Of a DNA stretch of 47,926 bases, positions 8,534-17,339 are shown piece by piece. Origin of the DNA: Ruminococcaceae bacterium D5 (lineage in GTDB: Bacteria; Bacillota; Clostridia; Oscillospirales; Ruminococcaceae); assembly GCA_900113995.1 (NCBI GenBank), contig FORK01000002.1, positions 115,794 through 163,719 of the forward strand, read 5' to 3'. Position 1 is the first letter of the stretch. Each line of letters starts with the position of its first letter. The notes beneath the pieces are model-generated. The model saw only the letters and a program-made list of their open reading frames with translations. It did no database searches and was not told where the DNA came from. A program made the translations under genes and the position numbers.

Positions 8534-8563
8534 TTGACATCGCTTCGCAGCCTGTGGTATGAT
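8534..8563 (+). promoter_or_regulatory. Promoter of the HAD phosphatase gene
   Basis: TTGACA (8534-8539) and TATGAT (8558-8563) are 18 bp apart. The -10 box covers an in-frame ATG at 8559, so translation must start downstream, at 8610. Confidence 0.75.
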
Positions 8564-8609
8564 TTTTCGAGAAAAACAGGGAAACAGTCCCGGAAAGAGA
8601 AGAAACTGC

Positions 8610-9452
8610 ATGGATTCCATTTGCTTGATCGCGCTCGATCTCGACAACACCACTCTGAATGGCGAGAGCCGGCTGGCCCCCAGAACGAGGAATGCCATCG
8701 AGCGGGCGCTTTCCTCGGGTGTGGAGGTTATCATCGCCAGCGGACGTTCGAGGCGTTCGCTGCCGCAGGATGTGCTTTCGATCAAAGGGCTGCGCTATGC
8801 GGTCACCTCCAACGGCGCGGCGGTCTATGACCTGCGGCGGGACTGCGCCATACACAGGCTCGTCCTCCCGGCGCACGCGGTCAGGCTGTTGATGGAACGG
8901 GTTGACCCTGCATTTGAGCTTCAGGCGTTTATTGACGGCCAGGGGTATGCCTCCGAACGGTATCTGGCAGACCCGGGCGCCTATTCTCCCAAAACCGCCG
9001 TCGGCGTGGAATACCTGAAAAGAACCCGCAGGGCGGTCGCGGATATGCGCGGCTTCGTGCGTGAGCACTGCGGCGAATTGGATATGCTTGATCTTGTGCT
9101 CCCCGGCGGCATAGAGCGGGAACCGATCATCGAGCGGCTGAAAAAGGAGATTCCCGGAGTCTATGTTACCGCTTCGATGAGGCATCTGATCGAGATTGTC
9201 CACCGGGATTGCGGCAAGCGCGCGGGCGTCGCTTGGCTGGGCGGACGGCTGGGCTTTGTTCCCCGCCAGATCGCGGCCTTCGGAGATGCCGAAAACGACC
9301 GCGAGATGCTCGAATATGCGGGACTTGGCTGCGCGGTGGAGAACGCTGAACCGGCGGTGCGGGCGGCGGCGGATTTGATCGTTCCCTCCAATCTCGAGGA
9401 TGGGGTGGCATGGGGAATTGAAAAAATCCTGGCTGCCGCGGAAAGAAGATAA
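8610..9452 (+). CDS. Cof-type HAD-superfamily hydrolase (sugar-phosphate phosphatase-like)
   Basis: The 280-residue protein has HAD motif I, DLDNTTLN (nucleophile D10, D12), motif II Ser in IASGRS, and motif IV GDAENDREML, with a C2-type cap between. Cof-type members dephosphorylate sugar phosphates or flavin intermediates in the cytoplasm; the substrate cannot be predicted here. The start at 8610 is fixed by the promoter at 8534-8563. It is divergent from the secreted protein gene and ends at its own terminator. Confidence 0.92.
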   Translation: MDSICLIALDLDNTTLNGESRLAPRTRNAIERALSSGVEVIIASGRSRRSLPQDVLSIKGLRYAVTSNGAAVYDLRRDCAIHRLVLPAHAVRLLMERVDPAFELQAFIDGQGYASERYLADPGAYSPKTAVGVEYLKRTRRAVADMRGFVREHCGELDMLDLVLPGGIEREPIIERLKKEIPGVYVTASMRHLIEIVHRDCGKRAGVAWLGGRLGFVPRQIAAFGDAENDREMLEYAGLGCAVENAEPAVRAAADLIVPSNLEDGVAWGIEKILAAAERR

Positions 9453-9457
9453 TCAAC

Positions 9458-9493
9458 AAAAAGAGCGGCTGCGGTCAACGCGGCTGCTCTTTT
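9458..9493 (+). terminator. Rho-independent terminator after the HAD gene
   Basis: A 15-bp stem (AAAAGAGCGGCTGCG / CGCGGCTGCTCTTTT, two G-U pairs) closes a GTCAA loop and ends in TTTT. Confidence 0.8.
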
Positions 9494-9701
9494 CGGCAAA
9501 TTGCAAAACTTGTCACAGAAAATTGCTGACCGCCCGCATCCGGCCTGGGTGCTGCGACCGGGAAGCTTCCTCCTGATTCCTGCAATGCCCGGCCCCGTTG
9601 GATTCGCGGACGGCTTAATCCGGCCGTGCGGCGGGTTTAGGTCTGACCGGCTGAGAGACGGTTTTTGACCTGCCGCAAGCTGCGGTCTGTTTATCGAACT
9701 C

Positions 9702-10226
9702 TCAGGAATAGAAGAGCCACCGGACGGTCAGGGCGCTCATCAGGAATCCGGTCAGATCCGCGAAAAGCGCTGCGGGCAGGGTGTGTCGGGTTCGGCGGAT
9801 GGAGGCCGCCCCATAATAGACGGCGATGGTGTAAAAGGTGGTTTCGGTCGAGCCTTCCATCACCGAGGCGATCCGCCCGATCATGCTGTCCGGACCGAAA
9901 CGGGTGAGCAGATCCTGAAAGATTACCAGCGCGCCGCTGCCGGAGATGGGGCGCAGCAAAGCGAGCGGCACCACCTCCCCGGGAATCAGGAGCAGACGTG
10001 CAAGGGGGGCAGCTGCCGCCGTCAGGAGGTCGAGCGCGCCGGATGCCCGGAAAATGCCGATCGAAAGGATGAGCGCCACCAGGGAAGGCAGAATCTCAAA
10101 TGCGGTGCTGATGCCCTCCCGCGCCCCCTCAAGAAAGCAGTCGAAGACATTGATTCCGCGCAGCCAGCCGGCCAGCAGGATCAAAAAGATTACCGATGGG
10201 ATCGCCCAGTCCCCGAGGGCGCTCAT
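9702..10226 (-). CDS. spmB: Spore maturation protein B
   Basis: The 174-residue membrane protein matches SpmB in length and in features: an N-terminal WAIPSVIFLILLAG helix, a central region with P-SGSGAL and the MEGSTETTFYTIAVYYGA segment. SpmA and SpmB together are needed for spore core dehydration in Bacillus, and they belong to the nucleoside-recognition (Gate) membrane family. The ATG at 10226 has GGAGG just upstream and overlaps the end of spmA (ATGA). A longer upstream frame lies inside spmA and is not used. This gene supports a spore-forming host. Confidence 0.93.
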   Translation of the reverse strand: MSALGDWAIPSVIFLILLAGWLRGINVFDCFLEGAREGISTAFEILPSLVALILSIGIFRASGALDLLTAAAAPLARLLLIPGEVVPLALLRPISGSGALVIFQDLLTRFGPDSMIGRIASVMEGSTETTFYTIAVYYGAASIRRTRHTLPAALFADLTGFLMSALTVRWLFYS

Positions 10227-10807
10227 CGTTTTGTCCTCCGGCCGGCGAGCAGTTTCGCCATGACAATTCCGCAGACCACCGAGACGGCCGAGGCGATCCA
10301 TACGCTCGGGAGGATATCGAGCGGATGTTCGCACCCGGCCGCACTGCGCAGCATCGCTGTGGTGGTCGGAATCAGCTGGAGGGACGCGGTATTCATCACG
10401 ACGAAAAGGGCCATATTGTCGGTGGCGGTATTCCGGGCGCGCTCCTCCTTTTTAAGCTCTTTCATCGCGGTGATGCCCAATGGAGTTGCGGCGTTGCCCA
10501 AGCCGAGCAGGTTGGCGGTTAGATTCATGGTGATGGCACGCATCGCTGCACCGCCGGTGTCGATTCCCCGGAACAGGAGGCGGGTCAGGGGGGCGAAGGC
10601 GCGGGCGGCCGCGCGGGTCAGCCCGGATTGCTCCGCAACCTTCATCATTCCTCCCCAAAGGCAGAAGTTTCCGAGCAGAGAAAGGGTGAGGCGGACCGCT
10701 TCCCCGGACTGCTCGATCGCAGCCTGAGACACCTGCGGCATTCTTCCGGTCAGTCCGCCCAGCAGGATTCCTGAGAGAATCATGCCGCAGAACAGGATGG
10801 TCATCAT
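10223..10807 (-). CDS. spmA: Spore maturation protein A
   Basis: The 194-residue membrane protein has the Gate/nucleoside-recognition motifs of SpmA: GGMMKVAE, a TMNLTANLLGLGNAATPLGI-type loop, and MALFVVMNTASLQLIPTT. It is the first gene of a two-gene leftward spmA-spmB operon and overlaps spmB by 4 bp. The first of two consecutive ATG codons is used, with GGGAGTG about 10 nt upstream. The product acts in the membrane during spore development; a forespore sigma-factor promoter was not resolved by eye. Confidence 0.94.
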   Translation of the reverse strand: MMTILFCGMILSGILLGGLTGRMPQVSQAAIEQSGEAVRLTLSLLGNFCLWGGMMKVAEQSGLTRAAARAFAPLTRLLFRGIDTGGAAMRAITMNLTANLLGLGNAATPLGITAMKELKKEERARNTATDNMALFVVMNTASLQLIPTTTAMLRSAAGCEHPLDILPSVWIASAVSVVCGIVMAKLLAGRRTKR

Positions 10808-10933
10808 ATTCCGTCACTCCCTTCCCTCCTACTTTATGAGGAAAAATGGGGAAAGATTCCTGCCGTTTTCTCCTCAATCTGTGGAAAAAACGGAAAAATC
10901 AAAAAAATTTTACAAATTTTAACATTGAAATTC

Positions 10934-10962
10934 TTTACAAACCGCTGTAAATCCGTTATACT
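10934..10962 (+). promoter_or_regulatory. Promoter of the AbrB-like regulator
   Basis: TTTACA (10934-10939) and TATACT (10957-10962) are 17 bp apart, in an AT-rich stretch 74 bp upstream of the start codon. Confidence 0.7.
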
Positions 10963-11035
10963 ACAAATACCAACAGGCCACCCTTGGAAAAAGGGTGTGA
11001 TATGGAGAGTACAGAGAGAGGAAAAGGGGAACGTT

Positions 11036-11293
11036 ATGAAAGCGACCGGAATTGTGCGAAAAATTGATGACCTCGGGAGGATTGTATTGCCGATTGAGCT
11101 GAGAAAAACACTGGGAATTTCCGAGCGGGACGCTCTGGAAATTTATGTGGACCAGAGCAGCATCGTATTGAAAAAATATGAGCCCTGCTGTGTCTTCTGC
11201 GGCGAGACTGACCAGATGACTACTTACAAGGGAAAGAACGTCTGCGTTCACTGTGCCGCTGAGCTTGGCGCCGAGGCTGCCAGAAAGCGCTGA
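11036..11293 (+). CDS. AbrB/SpoVT-family transition-state regulator
   Basis: The 85-residue protein has the swapped-hairpin AbrB DNA-binding domain at residues about 1-50 (KATGIVRKIDDLGRIVLPIELR). Behind it is a small cysteine pair domain, CVFC near residue 45 and CVHC near residue 67, suggesting a zinc ribbon. AbrB-family proteins bind AT-rich promoter DNA as dimers and control post-exponential genes. The start at 11036 is set by the conserved MKATGIVRKIDDLGR and the AGGAAAAGGGG site. An in-frame extension upstream to 10925 overlaps the promoter and is rejected. The gene is monocistronic. Confidence 0.93.
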   Translation: MKATGIVRKIDDLGRIVLPIELRKTLGISERDALEIYVDQSSIVLKKYEPCCVFCGETDQMTTYKGKNVCVHCAAELGAEAARKR

Positions 11294-11336
11294 GAATATC
11301 TTCGGCGGAGGATGGCGTTTCGTTTTGGTACAGCAA

Positions 11337-11392
11337 AAACCGCCGCGGGAGGGCGGCGGTTTCAAAAAAGACAGGCAGTGCCTGTCTTTTTT
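11337..11392 (+). terminator. Two tandem hairpins after the AbrB-like gene
   Basis: The first hairpin (11337-11362) pairs AAACCGCCGC with GCGGCGGTTT. The second (11364-11392) pairs AAAAAAGACAGGC with GCCTGTCTTTTTT and is the canonical terminator. The second could also serve the leftward gene ending at 11417. Confidence 0.82.
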
Positions 11393-11416
11393 GCTATGGG
11401 AAAGTGGGAAAGCCGG

Positions 11417-11569
11417 TCACCGTTTGCGAAAATAAAGGGCAAGCAGTGCTGCCGCGGCGCACACAGCGGCGAAGAGCAGCACCGTCATAACAGGGAAACG
11501 TGAGGTAATGAAGACGGCGGTGGGTCCATCCGCCCCGCCGATGATTCCGATTGAGCTGGCCTGATCCAT
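11417..11569 (-). CDS. 50-residue membrane protein with Na+-decarboxylase beta-subunit motif
   Basis: The reverse strand encodes MDQASSIGIIGGADGPTAVF, then a single membrane segment (residues about 27-46) and a basic end (YFRKR). The G-I-I-G-G-A-D-G-P-T-A block is the signature of the ion-translocating beta subunit of oxaloacetate and methylmalonyl-CoA decarboxylases, but that protein is about 370-430 residues long. This is a complete tiny ORF with its own GGAGG site, 18 bp after the PHP phosphatase gene. It is either a dedicated small protein or a relic of a beta subunit; the intact start, stop and membrane helix favour a real gene. The function is unknown. Confidence 0.72.
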   Translation of the reverse strand: MDQASSIGIIGGADGPTAVFITSRFPVMTVLLFAAVCAAAALLALYFRKR

Positions 11570-11587
11570 AAAATTCCTCCTTTCGGG

Positions 11588-12388
11588 TCAAAGTGGGACG
11601 GCCGCAGCGCGGCGCCGCGAGAAAGACGCCTGATAGCGGAAGCCTGCTGCGCGCAGCAGCTCAAGCCCTTCGCGGATTCCGCCGCCCACATGCGCGGAGC
11701 GGTGCGCGTCCGAGCCGAGCGTGACGAATTCACCGCCGCATTCCCGGAACAGGCAAAGCTCCCAAAGCTCGGGCATCGTCCGCCCGCCGGGGGAGCGGAC
11801 CAGTCCCGAAGTGTTGAGTTCCAGAGCTTTGCCCCCGCGGGCAAGGCTGGTGAAGATTTCACGAAGCTTTTCTTCGAAGCAGGTGATGGGCGGGGTGTCT
11901 GTATATCCCAGATAGCGGTAGGGATAGGTCAGGTGAGCCAAAATGTCAAAGCCGCCCCAGCGGGTCATTTCGAGCAGCTCGTCGAAGTAGCGGTCCAGAA
12001 GCACCTGCGGGTCGGCGCCGGCATCCTGCAAAAAGTAAAAATCTTCGGTTTCACGCAGGTTGTGAAGAGAGCCGATCACCAGATCGCAGGGGAAACGGAC
12101 CAGCACATCCGCAGCGCGCTGCAAATCGTGTAGCGGCTGTCCCAGTTCGATTCCGGCCAGCAGGGTCAGCCTCCCCTGAAAGGCGGCGCGGTTCTTTGAA
12201 ATTTCCTCCATCGAGCCGGAAAGACGTTCCTCCCAATCCGGGAGGCATTGGAGGCCCAGATCGCAGTGGTCGGTGACAGCCAGGGCATGCAGGCCACGCG
12301 AGACGGCCGCTTCAGCCAGCGCTTCAATGGGCTCGCTGCCGTCAAAGGAATGGCAGGAATGGGTATGATGGTCGAACAGCATTTGCAT
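11588..12388 (-). CDS. hisK: Histidinol-phosphatase, PHP family (HisK type)
   Basis: The 266-residue protein has the PHP metal motifs in order: DHHTHSCHS at the N-terminus, VTDHCD near residue 40, a GIELGQ glutamate near residue 80, SLHN near 107, and LGSDAHR near the end. HisK-type enzymes hydrolyse histidinol phosphate in histidine biosynthesis, though no other his gene is nearby, so another small phosphate monoester is possible. It is leftward from a promoter at 12466-12495 and co-transcribed with the 50-residue membrane protein. Confidence 0.87.
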   Translation of the reverse strand: MQMLFDHHTHSCHSFDGSEPIEALAEAAVSRGLHALAVTDHCDLGLQCLPDWEERLSGSMEEISKNRAAFQGRLTLLAGIELGQPLHDLQRAADVLVRFPCDLVIGSLHNLRETEDFYFLQDAGADPQVLLDRYFDELLEMTRWGGFDILAHLTYPYRYLGYTDTPPITCFEEKLREIFTSLARGGKALELNTSGLVRSPGGRTMPELWELCLFRECGGEFVTLGSDAHRSAHVGGGIREGLELLRAAGFRYQASFSRRRAAAVPL

Positions 12389-12465
12389 ATTTCATCCTTA
12401 CAGCCGGCTGCCGCATGCCGCAAAAAATTCTGGGAATTTCAGCCGCAGCCCAGTTTAATGCTTGC

Positions 12466-12495
12466 ATTATAACATGAAATTTCGGCCGATTGCAA
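12466..12495 (-). promoter_or_regulatory. Promoter of the PHP phosphatase gene
   Basis: On the reverse strand TTGCAA (12495-12490) and a perfect TATAAT (12471-12466) are 18 bp apart. Confidence 0.7.
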
Positions 12496-12569
12496 GAAAT
12501 TGATTGATTTTAGGCGGCATCTATGCGAAAATAAAACGATAATGAGAAATTACAGCAGGAGGTGCTTGG

Positions 12570-13154
12570 ATGGATCGGAACAAGGCGCTTGAAGCATTTC
12601 GCAGGCACCGCTTTGAAGCGGTGTATTTTGATACCGCCGGGGAGGCGCGGCAATACCTTGCCGACGAGATCAAGGGGGAGACGGTCGGCTTTGGCGGATC
12701 GGCGACCTGCGAGCAGCTCGGACTTTATGAGCTGCTGGGCCGGGAAAATACCGTCCTCTGGCATTGGAAGAACCCGGAGGACCGCGGACGCTTCGCAGAG
12801 TTTACCACCTACATTACGTCGGCCAACGGCGTTTCCGAAACCGGGGAGCTGGTCAACATTGACGGAAGAGGCAACCGCCTTTCCGCCTCGCTGTTCGGTG
12901 CCAAGACCGTTTATTTTGTCTGCGGCATAAACAAGCTGGCTCCCACCCTCGAGGACGCAGTGACCCGTGCGCGTCAGATTGCAGGGCCTGCCAACGCCAA
13001 GCGGCTGGGCAGCAAGACCCCGTGCGCCGCACTGGGCCGCTGCATTGACTGCAACAGCCCCGGGCGGATCTGCAGTGCAATGGTCATCCACATGCGCCCG
13101 ATCATCGGCACCCGCAGTGTCGTGGTGCTGGTCGGCGAGGAGCTTGGCCTGTGA
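12570..13154 (+). CDS. LUD-domain protein (LutC/YkgG-like lactate utilisation family)
   Basis: The 194-residue protein is a single LUD domain with the landmarks GFGGSATCEQLGL, SANGVSETGELVNIDG, and a C-terminal cysteine group (CAALGRCIDCNSPGRIC) that suggests a metal or Fe-S site. LUD proteins take part in L-lactate oxidation in LutABC, but many stand alone and are uncharacterised. It has an AGGAGG site and precedes the NAD synthase gene by 40 bp, so the two are probably co-transcribed. No lutA or lutB gene is present. Confidence 0.88.
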   Translation: MDRNKALEAFRRHRFEAVYFDTAGEARQYLADEIKGETVGFGGSATCEQLGLYELLGRENTVLWHWKNPEDRGRFAEFTTYITSANGVSETGELVNIDGRGNRLSASLFGAKTVYFVCGINKLAPTLEDAVTRARQIAGPANAKRLGSKTPCAALGRCIDCNSPGRICSAMVIHMRPIIGTRSVVVLVGEELGL

Positions 13155-13194
13155 TACAGGCCGGGACGCCGAAAGAAAAAGGAGGGATGCCCCG

Positions 13195-15018
13195 ATGAAT
13201 TCCATGCTTCGCGTCATGGCCGCCTGCAACCGGGTAAAGCCCGGAAATCCCACGGCCTGTACCGACAGCGCCGAAGCCCTTTTGCTCGACGCGGCGGCAA
13301 GCTCCCCCGATCTGGTGCTGCTGCCCGCCTGTGCGCTTTCCTCCGCTTCCTGCGGAGATCTCTTTTCCTCCGGGGAGCTGCTTGACGCCGCTTCCGACCA
13401 GCTTGACCGGCTTTGCTCCATTTCCGCCGAGCTTTCGTGCTTTGTGGTGGCGGGCCTGCCGCTTTCTGAATGCGGCGGAGCGGTGTCGGCGGCCGCGGTG
13501 CTGCATCGCGGCAAGCTGATCGGTCTTCTGCCGGATCATGACCCGCCCTATGGGATGCAGAACACCTATTCCGAGCGTTTTCTGCCGCCCGACACGGTTT
13601 TTTCCTGCGGGTCGCTTCGCTTTGCGGTCTGCCCCGGCAATCCGGAGCGGCTGCTCACTCGGGCGGCGGCGCTTCAGCGGACCGGATTTGACCTGCTGCT
13701 TGTCCCCGCCTGCGCACCGGTGACCGCCGGTTCCACCCAGCGGTGTCTCGAAGCGGCGCGGATGGTTTCCCGCTCGCTCGGCTGTGCCGTTGCGGTGGCA
13801 AACGGCGGCGTTGGAGAAAGTTCCTCTCCTCACCTCTACCGCGGCTTTGCGGCGGTCTTTGAGTGCGGCAGGGAGCTGGGAGCCAAAATCGCCGGACGGG
13901 AGGAAATTTCGCTGCTCTGCGACCTTGACGCCGATGTGATCCACTCCCAGAAAACCTTTCACGACTATAAGCCCGTTTTCTTTTCCGCCGCCGCGGACGG
14001 CGAGAAGCGCGGACTGCTGCGCCCGCTGCCCACCGACCCGTTCCTTCCCCCTGAGGGGCTGGCGCGGGAGGCATATCTTGACGAGCTCTTCGAGCTGCAG
14101 GTGCGCTCCCTCTGCGGGCGAATGGAAAACGCCCGGATCAGAAAGCTGGTGCTTGGCCTTTCGGGCGGACTTGACTCCACCCTCGCTCTGCTGGTGGGAG
14201 CCGCCGCACTCGACGCGCTCTCGCTGCCGCGTGAAAACCTCATCGGGGTGACGATGCCGGGCTTCGGCACCAGCGACCGCACCTACTTCAATGCGCTCGG
14301 ACTGCTCGAGGCGCTCGGAGTCACCAGCCGAGATATATCGATCCGGGCGGCGGTGACCCAGCACTTTGAGGATATCGGGCACGACCCCGCAGTGCGGGAT
14401 ATCACCTATGAGAATGCTCAGGCGCGGGAACGCACCCAGATTCTCTTCGATCTTGCCAACGAGCAGGGCGGGCTGGTGCTCGGCACCGGCGACCTCTCGG
14501 AAGCGGCGCTCGGCTGGTGCACCTTCGGCGGCGACCAGCTTGCGGGCTACAACGTCAACATCTGCATCCCCAAAACGGTGGTGCGCCTGATCGTCGAGCG
14601 CAGGGCCGCCCGCGGCGGGGAAGAAGAGGAATTCCTCCGCGACGTTCTCGCCACGCCGGTTTCCCCCGAGCTGCTGCCCGCCGCGGAGAGCGGCGAGATT
14701 GCCCAGAAAACCGAAGAAATCATCGGCCCCTACGAGCTGCATGATTACTTCCTTTATCACATGCTGCGCTACCGTTTCCGCCCGGCAAAGCTTTATTATT
14801 ACAGCTGTGCCGCCTTTGCGGGGCGCTACCAGCCCGGCTATCTCCGGGAAAAGCTGATCCTCTTCCTTCGCCGCTTTGTCTCGGGCCAGTTTAAGCGGAG
14901 CTGTTCGCCCGACAGCGCCAGGCTCACCGATGTGAGCCTGCACAGCGCCGCCTATCGAATCCCATCCGACCTCGACCCGGCGGTTTTGATCGGCGAGCTG
15001 GAAACCATCACATTCTAG
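13195..15018 (+). CDS. nadE: NAD+ synthase with degenerate glutaminase-like domain
   Basis: The 607-residue protein has an N-terminal nitrilase/CN-hydrolase-like domain (about 1-275) and a C-terminal synthetase domain with the PP-loop SGGLDS at about 323-328, plus TMPGFGTSDRTY, VLGTGDLSEAALGWCT and IPKTVV. The synthetase half looks fully active: it adenylates deamido-NAD and adds ammonia. The glutaminase triad Glu-Lys-Cys appears lost: PEL-type becomes PAC (A45), PK becomes PD (D114), and the EICED cysteine aligns with G148. The enzyme is therefore probably ammonia-dependent despite its long form. The start at 13195 has GGAGGG 8 nt upstream. Confidence 0.9.
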   Translation: MNSMLRVMAACNRVKPGNPTACTDSAEALLLDAAASSPDLVLLPACALSSASCGDLFSSGELLDAASDQLDRLCSISAELSCFVVAGLPLSECGGAVSAAAVLHRGKLIGLLPDHDPPYGMQNTYSERFLPPDTVFSCGSLRFAVCPGNPERLLTRAAALQRTGFDLLLVPACAPVTAGSTQRCLEAARMVSRSLGCAVAVANGGVGESSSPHLYRGFAAVFECGRELGAKIAGREEISLLCDLDADVIHSQKTFHDYKPVFFSAAADGEKRGLLRPLPTDPFLPPEGLAREAYLDELFELQVRSLCGRMENARIRKLVLGLSGGLDSTLALLVGAAALDALSLPRENLIGVTMPGFGTSDRTYFNALGLLEALGVTSRDISIRAAVTQHFEDIGHDPAVRDITYENAQARERTQILFDLANEQGGLVLGTGDLSEAALGWCTFGGDQLAGYNVNICIPKTVVRLIVERRAARGGEEEEFLRDVLATPVSPELLPAAESGEIAQKTEEIIGPYELHDYFLYHMLRYRFRPAKLYYYSCAAFAGRYQPGYLREKLILFLRRFVSGQFKRSCSPDSARLTDVSLHSAAYRIPSDLDPAVLIGELETITF

Positions 15019-15027
15019 GAGGCTATT

Positions 15028-15297
15028 ATGAAAGCTGTGATTACCATTGTCGGCCGCGACGCGGTCGGAATCCTTGCCAAGGCGGCGGCCGTCTGCGCCC
15101 GCCATAACGCCAATATCATCGATGTGACCCAGACGGTCATGGGAGAAATTTTCTCGATGGTGATGCTGGCCGACATCGAAAAGCTCACCTGCGACATCTC
15201 GGTGCTTTCGGAGGAGATGCAGCAGGCGGTGGCGGATCAGGGCCTTGTGGCGCATGTCATGCACGAGGATATCTTCAACGCCATGCACCGGATATAA
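15028..15297 (+). CDS. ACT-domain protein, UPF0237 family
   Basis: The 89-residue protein is a single ACT domain (MKAVITIVGRDAVGILAKAAAV...NIIDVTQTVM). Such proteins bind small ligands, usually amino acids, and this subfamily is nearly always encoded directly before a UPF0210 protein, as here with a 12-bp gap. It probably gives ligand control to its partner. It belongs to the run from the LUD gene to plsY. Confidence 0.93.
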   Translation: MKAVITIVGRDAVGILAKAAAVCARHNANIIDVTQTVMGEIFSMVMLADIEKLTCDISVLSEEMQQAVADQGLVAHVMHEDIFNAMHRI

Positions 15298-15309
15298 GGA
15301 GAGCCGCCC

Positions 15310-16668
15310 ATGCTGAACATCAATGAAATATTGGAAACGGTGCAGATGATTCAGGACGAGTGCCTTGACATCCGCACCACTACGATGGGCATTTCGCTCA
15401 TCGACTGCGCCGACAGCGATATTGACCGCTCCTGCCGCAAGGTCTATGACAAAATTACCCGCCTTGCAGAGAAGCTGGTTGCCACCGGTGAGGGGATTGA
15501 GCGCAAGTACGGCATCCCGATCATCAACAAACGGGTGGCTGTGACCCCCATTGCGATGCTCGCGGGGGTTTCGGGCGGAGACCCGGTCAAATACGCCCAT
15601 ACGCTTCAGAAGGCGGCGGATACCATCGGGGTCAACTTCATCGGCGGCTATTCGGCGCTGGTGCAGAAGGGGTTCTCGGCGGGCGATCTCGAGCTGATCC
15701 GCTCCATCCCTCGGGCGATGGCGGAAACCGACCTGCTCTGTTCGTCGGTCAACATCGGCAGCACCAAGGCGGGCATCAACATGGATGCCGTCGCGCTGCT
15801 GGGGAAGATCGTCAAGGAGACGGCGGATCTGACCGCCGGGCGGCAGTCGATCGGCTGTGCCAAGCTGGTGGTGCTCTGCAATGCGCCCGAGGACAACCCG
15901 TTCATGGCGGGAGCGTTTCACGGGGTCGGCGAGCCGGATTGCGTCATCAACGTCGGGGTTTCGGGGCCGGGAGTCGTGCGCGCCGCCCTGCGCCGGGCCG
16001 GTCCGGATGTGCCGATTCAGCAGCTGGCCGACGTTGTGAAGAAGACTGCCTTCAAGATTACCCGGATGGGCCAGCTTGTCGGAGCAGAGGCGTCGGAGAT
16101 TCTCGGGGTTCCGTTCGGCATTATTGATCTTTCGCTCGCCCCCACCCCGGCGGTCGGAGATTCGGTCGCCCATATCCTCGAGGAGATGGGCCTCGAGAAA
16201 TGCGGAGGCCCCGGAACCACCGCCTGCCTCGCGCTTCTGAACGACGCGGTGAAAAAGGGCGGCGTGATGGCCTCGGGACGTGTCGGCGGACTTTCGGGGG
16301 CGTTCATCCCGGTGTCGGAGGACGCGGGAATGATGGATGCAGCCCGCGCCGGCGCGCTGACGCTGGAAAAGCTCGAGGCGATGACCTCGGTCTGTTCGGT
16401 GGGCCTCGATATGATTATGCTGCCCGGTGATACCACCGCCGAGACGATCTCCGGCGTGATCGCCGATGAGGCGGCAATCGGGATGGTCAATCAGAAAACC
16501 ACCGCCGTCCGCGTGATTCCGGCGGTCGGCTATCAGGTCGGCGACGAGCTCAACTTCGGCGGACTGCTCGGCGGCGGGCCGGTGATGCCGGTCAGCCGCT
16601 TCTCTCCCGAAGGGCTGATCCGCCGCGGCGGATATATTCCCGCGCCGATGCAGAGCCTGAAGAACTAG
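15310..16668 (+). CDS. UPF0210/PFL-family protein (DUF711)
   Basis: The 452-residue protein shows the UPF0210 signatures: [22 protein letters not shown] at the N-terminus, [44 protein letters not shown], and a C-terminal [11 protein letters not shown]. It is a conserved cytoplasmic protein of known fold but unproven reaction, paired with the ACT protein just upstream. Length is normal for the family. Confidence 0.93.
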   Translation: MLNINEILETVQMIQDECLDIRTTTMGISLIDCADSDIDRSCRKVYDKITRLAEKLVATGEGIERKYGIPIINKRVAVTPIAMLAGVSGGDPVKYAHTLQKAADTIGVNFIGGYSALVQKGFSAGDLELIRSIPRAMAETDLLCSSVNIGSTKAGINMDAVALLGKIVKETADLTAGRQSIGCAKLVVLCNAPEDNPFMAGAFHGVGEPDCVINVGVSGPGVVRAALRRAGPDVPIQQLADVVKKTAFKITRMGQLVGAEASEILGVPFGIIDLSLAPTPAVGDSVAHILEEMGLEKCGGPGTTACLALLNDAVKKGGVMASGRVGGLSGAFIPVSEDAGMMDAARAGALTLEKLEAMTSVCSVGLDMIMLPGDTTAETISGVIADEAAIGMVNQKTTAVRVIPAVGYQVGDELNFGGLLGGGPVMPVSRFSPEGLIRRGGYIPAPMQSLKN

Positions 16669-16690
16669 CAGTAAGGAGCGACCAGGATTC

Positions 16691-17323
16691 ATGAAGATAC
16701 TCTGTGCGATGGCGGGCCTTTCCGGCGTCGCCTATCTGCTCGGGAGCATTAACTGCGCCGTTTTGATCTCCCGTCTCTTTTTCGGCGATGACGTGCGCAA
16801 TCACGGCAGCGGCAATGCGGGAACCACCAACATGATGCGGACGTTCGGTTACAAAGCCGGATTTGCCACCTTCCTCGGCGATGTGCTCAAGGGCACCCTG
16901 TCGGTGCTGATCGCCCGCTGGCTCGCGCCGGTCTTTGGGCTTGAGGCGGTGCACGCCGCTTCGGCGGCGGCCATTGCTGCGATGCTCGGGCATATGTATC
17001 CGGTCTATTTCCGGTTCCAGGGCGGGAAGGGGGTGGCCACCGCTTTCGGCGCGGTGGCTGCGCTGCATCCGCTGATTCTGCTGGTGCTGATCGCCGTCGG
17101 ACTGCCGCTGATTCTGATCACCGGCTATGTTTCGCTGGGATCGATGACCGGGGCGGCACTCTATCCGTTCATTCTGCTGGGTACGATGCTTTACCGCGGC
17201 AGAATCGATGAGCTTTCGCTGCTGCTGGCGATCCTTCTGGTGGGAATCATCCTCGGCAACCATCGGGAGAACCTCAGGCGGCTGCGCGAAGGGACCGAAA
17301 ATAAATTCTATAAAAAGAAGTGA
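16691..17323 (+). CDS. plsY: Acyl-phosphate:glycerol-3-phosphate acyltransferase
   Basis: The 210-residue integral membrane enzyme has the PlsY motifs: YLLGSINCAVLISRLF, HGSGNAGTTNMMRTFG, GHMYPVYFRFQGGKGVATAFG, and GNHRENLRRL near the C-terminus. It makes lysophosphatidic acid from acyl phosphate and glycerol 3-phosphate, the first step of phospholipid synthesis in most Gram-positives. It is the last gene of the rightward run and ends at a hairpin terminator. Length is normal. Confidence 0.95.
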   Translation: MKILCAMAGLSGVAYLLGSINCAVLISRLFFGDDVRNHGSGNAGTTNMMRTFGYKAGFATFLGDVLKGTLSVLIARWLAPVFGLEAVHAASAAAIAAMLGHMYPVYFRFQGGKGVATAFGAVAALHPLILLVLIAVGLPLILITGYVSLGSMTGAALYPFILLGTMLYRGRIDELSLLLAILLVGIILGNHRENLRRLREGTENKFYKKK

Positions 17324-17339
17324 CAGGCAGGGCAGAAGA

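Noticed and set aside
8313-9203. Upstream extension of the secreted protein frame to 9203
   Set aside because: It runs antisense through the HAD gene and would bury the signal peptide. GGAGG before 8312 fixes the start.
13102-16692. 1196-residue reverse-strand open frame
   Set aside because: It is antisense to nadE, the ACT gene and the UPF0210 gene, which have strong motifs and ribosome sites. High GC content removes stops on the other strand.
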